Assembly: GCA_938008665.1 (NCBI GenBank)
Contig: CALLKA010000051.1
Span: 1-46,065, forward strand
Source of the DNA: an uncultured Bacteroidota bacterium
GTDB lineage: Bacteria; Bacteroidota; Bacteroidia; Chitinophagales; Chitinophagaceae
DNA: 46,065 bases
Reading direction: 5' to 3'
How positions within the stretch are numbered: position 1 is the stretch's first letter; each line of letters starts with the position of its first letter. Made by a program: the position numbers and the translations under genes. The notes under the pieces were generated by a model that worked only from the letters and a program-made list of their open reading frames with translations, did no database searches and had not been told where the DNA came from. This document shows, in pieces, positions 44,275 through 46,065 of the stretch.

Positions 44275-46061
44275 TAAAAAGCATAAGCTTATTCTGCTTT
44301 TTCATTTTCAGTAATTATATTTCTTTTTCTCAAAAAAACTATAATTACTGGAACACAAATACACAATTAATTAATTGGAGATTTATAAATCAAATTTCAA
44401 ACATAAAATATTCAGATTTTGATAATGATGGAGATCCTGATGTGTTGTATTCAACAATTAATGATAAAATTTCAATTGCATGGATTGATGATGACGATGA
44501 CATGAAATATGGTGATAAAGAAGGGGATACCGATAATGATTGTTTATTGATTGATAGAAATAGCGACAATATATTTGCTGGCCCATTTGACTTTTCAATA
44601 GATTGGTCGGATGAAGATTCTGACGGCATTGCAGACATTCAACTAATTATAAGTAATGGAGGCAATAAATTAAGGGGTTATTATGATTGGAGCGCTGATT
44701 ACATGTATGTATTTGATGATGATAGAGATGGAATAATGCATTTTGTTGATTGGAATGTTATTTTAATGAAAGCATGGGATCATAACGGTTGTTGTAATTT
44801 TTTTGAGGATTACCATGGAAATTCTACATTTTTAAAAATGCATGCATCTTCTTTTAGGATTTATGACTTGAGATTTAATTGGGAAAACCCATTTATATTT
44901 TATGATGTTGACCACGATGGATATACAGAAATGGCAATTAGACTTGTTGATACACCTAACTTTAAAGATTCTACTCTGGCTTCAAAATTGATATTTCAAA
45001 ATATAGATTCAAACTATGACATCAGCTTCACAAAAAAAATAGATTATGCTGCTATAACATGGGATCTTGATAATGACAATGGGCCATCTAATGAATTTGA
45101 TTTTGACATGAGTTTATTATTTAAGGGGAATGGGTTTTCATATGAGGATCAAAATCATACATTTAATAAGTTAAAAGGCTTACAATCAGCTAATGCTATA
45201 ATGTATGATTCCAGGTGGCGTGATATTGACACACTATTTTTCCCTGATAGAAATAATGCTTTAGACTTAATTACAACGAAAGGGAAATGGAAAGAATGTA
45301 GGTTAGTTTTTGATGAAGATGATGATTGCAATAGATGGGAAAGAGTCGAATTTTATGATCCTAAAGATTTATATAAAATGGGATCTGAAAATGGGGGACT
45401 AGATAATAATAAACAATCAGATGTAATAGGCGATCGAGGTGAGTTTGATCTCGATTATAGTGGAGAGGGTTCTCTTTATATTGGTAAGTTTGACGGGAAG
45501 TTACACCTGTTCGGAGCCGAATGGGGGGCTTGGAGAATAGATCAAACAGCATTTTCGTATCAAGGCTTTGGAGGACAGTATGGTCGTTGGGGTAAAAACC
45601 GTTTACAAGTCGAACCTACTAAATTTGCCATAATTAAATATGAGGACACTGATAATAATGGCTTTTTCGATTTTGTAAAATACGACTTAGACGGAGACCA
45701 GTTTTTCGAAGATTCTGTTTCTTTAATTTCACTTGGTATTCTTGATACCAGTGATATAATTACCCCAAAGTCATTTGAGTTTAATAAAATATCAAACTTA
45801 TTTGGCACTCAAGTAAATAAAAATTGGGAAAAGGCAATAGAAATTAAATCTATCGCAGAAAAACATGGCATTAACACAAATTGGTATAATTTTTACTTAC
45901 GTCCCAATTCAATCAATCAAAAATATGACTTTGCATTTTGGTTGAGTTTCTATTTATTTAGAGATCTTTTAGATCAGTCAAAATTGAAAAACGATATTGA
46001 ATTAGAAAAAAAGATACTATTTGCCTATTACTCCGGAGATTGGTCAAAGTTAAAATCATAA
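44256..46061 (+). CDS. Secreted Asp-rich protein with multiple calcium-loop motifs
   Basis: I do not recognise a catalytic domain. The 601-aa protein starts with a signal peptide (MDFKQLIKSISLFCFFIFSNYISFSQ). It contains a series of DxDxDG-like loops: DFDNDGDPD, DTDNDCLLID, DEDSDGIAD, DDDRDGIMH, DVDHDGYTE, DLDNDNGPSNE, DEDDDCNRWE, DTDNNGFFD and DLDGDQFFED. These are spaced irregularly and resemble EF-hand/dockerin or VCBS-type calcium loops. Between them lie blocks rich in Trp, Phe and Tyr (GAEWGAWRIDQTAFSYQGFGG), which suggests carbohydrate contact. The C-terminal 100 residues are helical and lack loops. The overlap with the lyase gene and export signal place it in the same pathway. A calcium-dependent glycan-binding or novel enzyme role is possible. 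Confidence 0.8.
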   Translation: MDFKQLIKSISLFCFFIFSNYISFSQKNYNYWNTNTQLINWRFINQISNIKYSDFDNDGDPDVLYSTINDKISIAWIDDDDDMKYGDKEGDTDNDCLLIDRNSDNIFAGPFDFSIDWSDEDSDGIADIQLIISNGGNKLRGYYDWSADYMYVFDDDRDGIMHFVDWNVILMKAWDHNGCCNFFEDYHGNSTFLKMHASSFRIYDLRFNWENPFIFYDVDHDGYTEMAIRLVDTPNFKDSTLASKLIFQNIDSNYDISFTKKIDYAAITWDLDNDNGPSNEFDFDMSLLFKGNGFSYEDQNHTFNKLKGLQSANAIMYDSRWRDIDTLFFPDRNNALDLITTKGKWKECRLVFDEDDDCNRWERVEFYDPKDLYKMGSENGGLDNNKQSDVIGDRGEFDLDYSGEGSLYIGKFDGKLHLFGAEWGAWRIDQTAFSYQGFGGQYGRWGKNRLQVEPTKFAIIKYEDTDNNGFFDFVKYDLDGDQFFEDSVSLISLGILDTSDIITPKSFEFNKISNLFGTQVNKNWEKAIEIKSIAEKHGINTNWYNFYLRPNSINQKYDFAFWLSFYLFRDLLDQSKLKNDIELEKKILFAYYSGDWSKLKS

Positions 46062-46062
46062 T

Positions 46063-46065
46063 ATG
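46063..46065 (+). other. Possible start codon of the next gene
   Basis: The last three bases of the window are ATG, beginning one base after the stop codon of the Asp-rich protein. This spacing is normal for the next gene of an operon, but nothing after it can be seen. Confidence 0.3.

Noticed and set aside
1..46065. CRISPR arrays, insertion sequences, phage genes, rRNA
   Set aside because: No regularly spaced repeats, transposase or phage motifs, or rRNA-like stretches were seen.

Overview
The window looks like a chromosome segment from a Bacteroidota bacterium, most likely near the family Chitinophagaceae; the family-level placement is inference. Supporting signs are the AT-rich composition, SusC/SusD outer-membrane glycan importers, a hybrid two-component sensor with an AraC output domain, a DUF2480 protein, several TAnnTTTG promoter boxes and mostly weak Shine-Dalgarno sequences. 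No CRISPR array, phage or insertion sequence was seen.

Left part (1-17.6 kb) is a housekeeping block: a PpiD/SurA-like periplasmic foldase, a DUF2480 protein, DNA polymerase I, a two-gene operon with three amidohydrolase modules (only one keeps the metal-binding HxH), mnmG, ybeY, feoA, nadD, rho, asnS and tRNA-Phe. Two identical 19-base sequences holding a near-palindrome that differs by one base from a classical parS core lie 80 bp apart upstream of mnmG. Rho lacks the usual N-terminal Rho_N domain and seems to start at GTG.

Middle part (17.6-30.3 kb) holds mostly exported catabolic enzymes: a GH43-like beta-propeller protein, an exported SAM methyltransferase, an operon of a Tat-exported GH109-like NAD enzyme and an FMN alpha-hydroxy-acid oxidase, a secreted protein made of a duplicated domain, a Tat-exported TIM-barrel isomerase/epimerase-like protein, and a tightly coupled three-gene operon (membrane cytochrome with leucine-rich repeats, two-heme DUF1549/LamG/DUF1553 protein, Tat-exported DUF1501 protein). 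The last operon has no assigned function in my knowledge and is the best candidate for an undescribed system. Next to the GfoIdhMocA and TIM-barrel genes it suggests oxidative handling of a sugar outside the cytoplasm.

Right part (30.5 kb to the end) is a polysaccharide utilisation locus: hybrid sensor HTCS, SusC, SusD, a DUF3823 lipoprotein, an internal terminator-like hairpin, a clan-A-like glycoside hydrolase, a heparinase II/III-type lyase and a secreted Asp-rich protein with many DxDxDG-like calcium loops. An 11-base direct repeat spaced 21 bp upstream of susC is a candidate operator for the HTCS. The lyase suggests a uronic-acid-containing substrate, but the exact glycan cannot be read from the sequence. 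The locus probably continues past the right edge, since an ATG lies two bases after the last stop codon.
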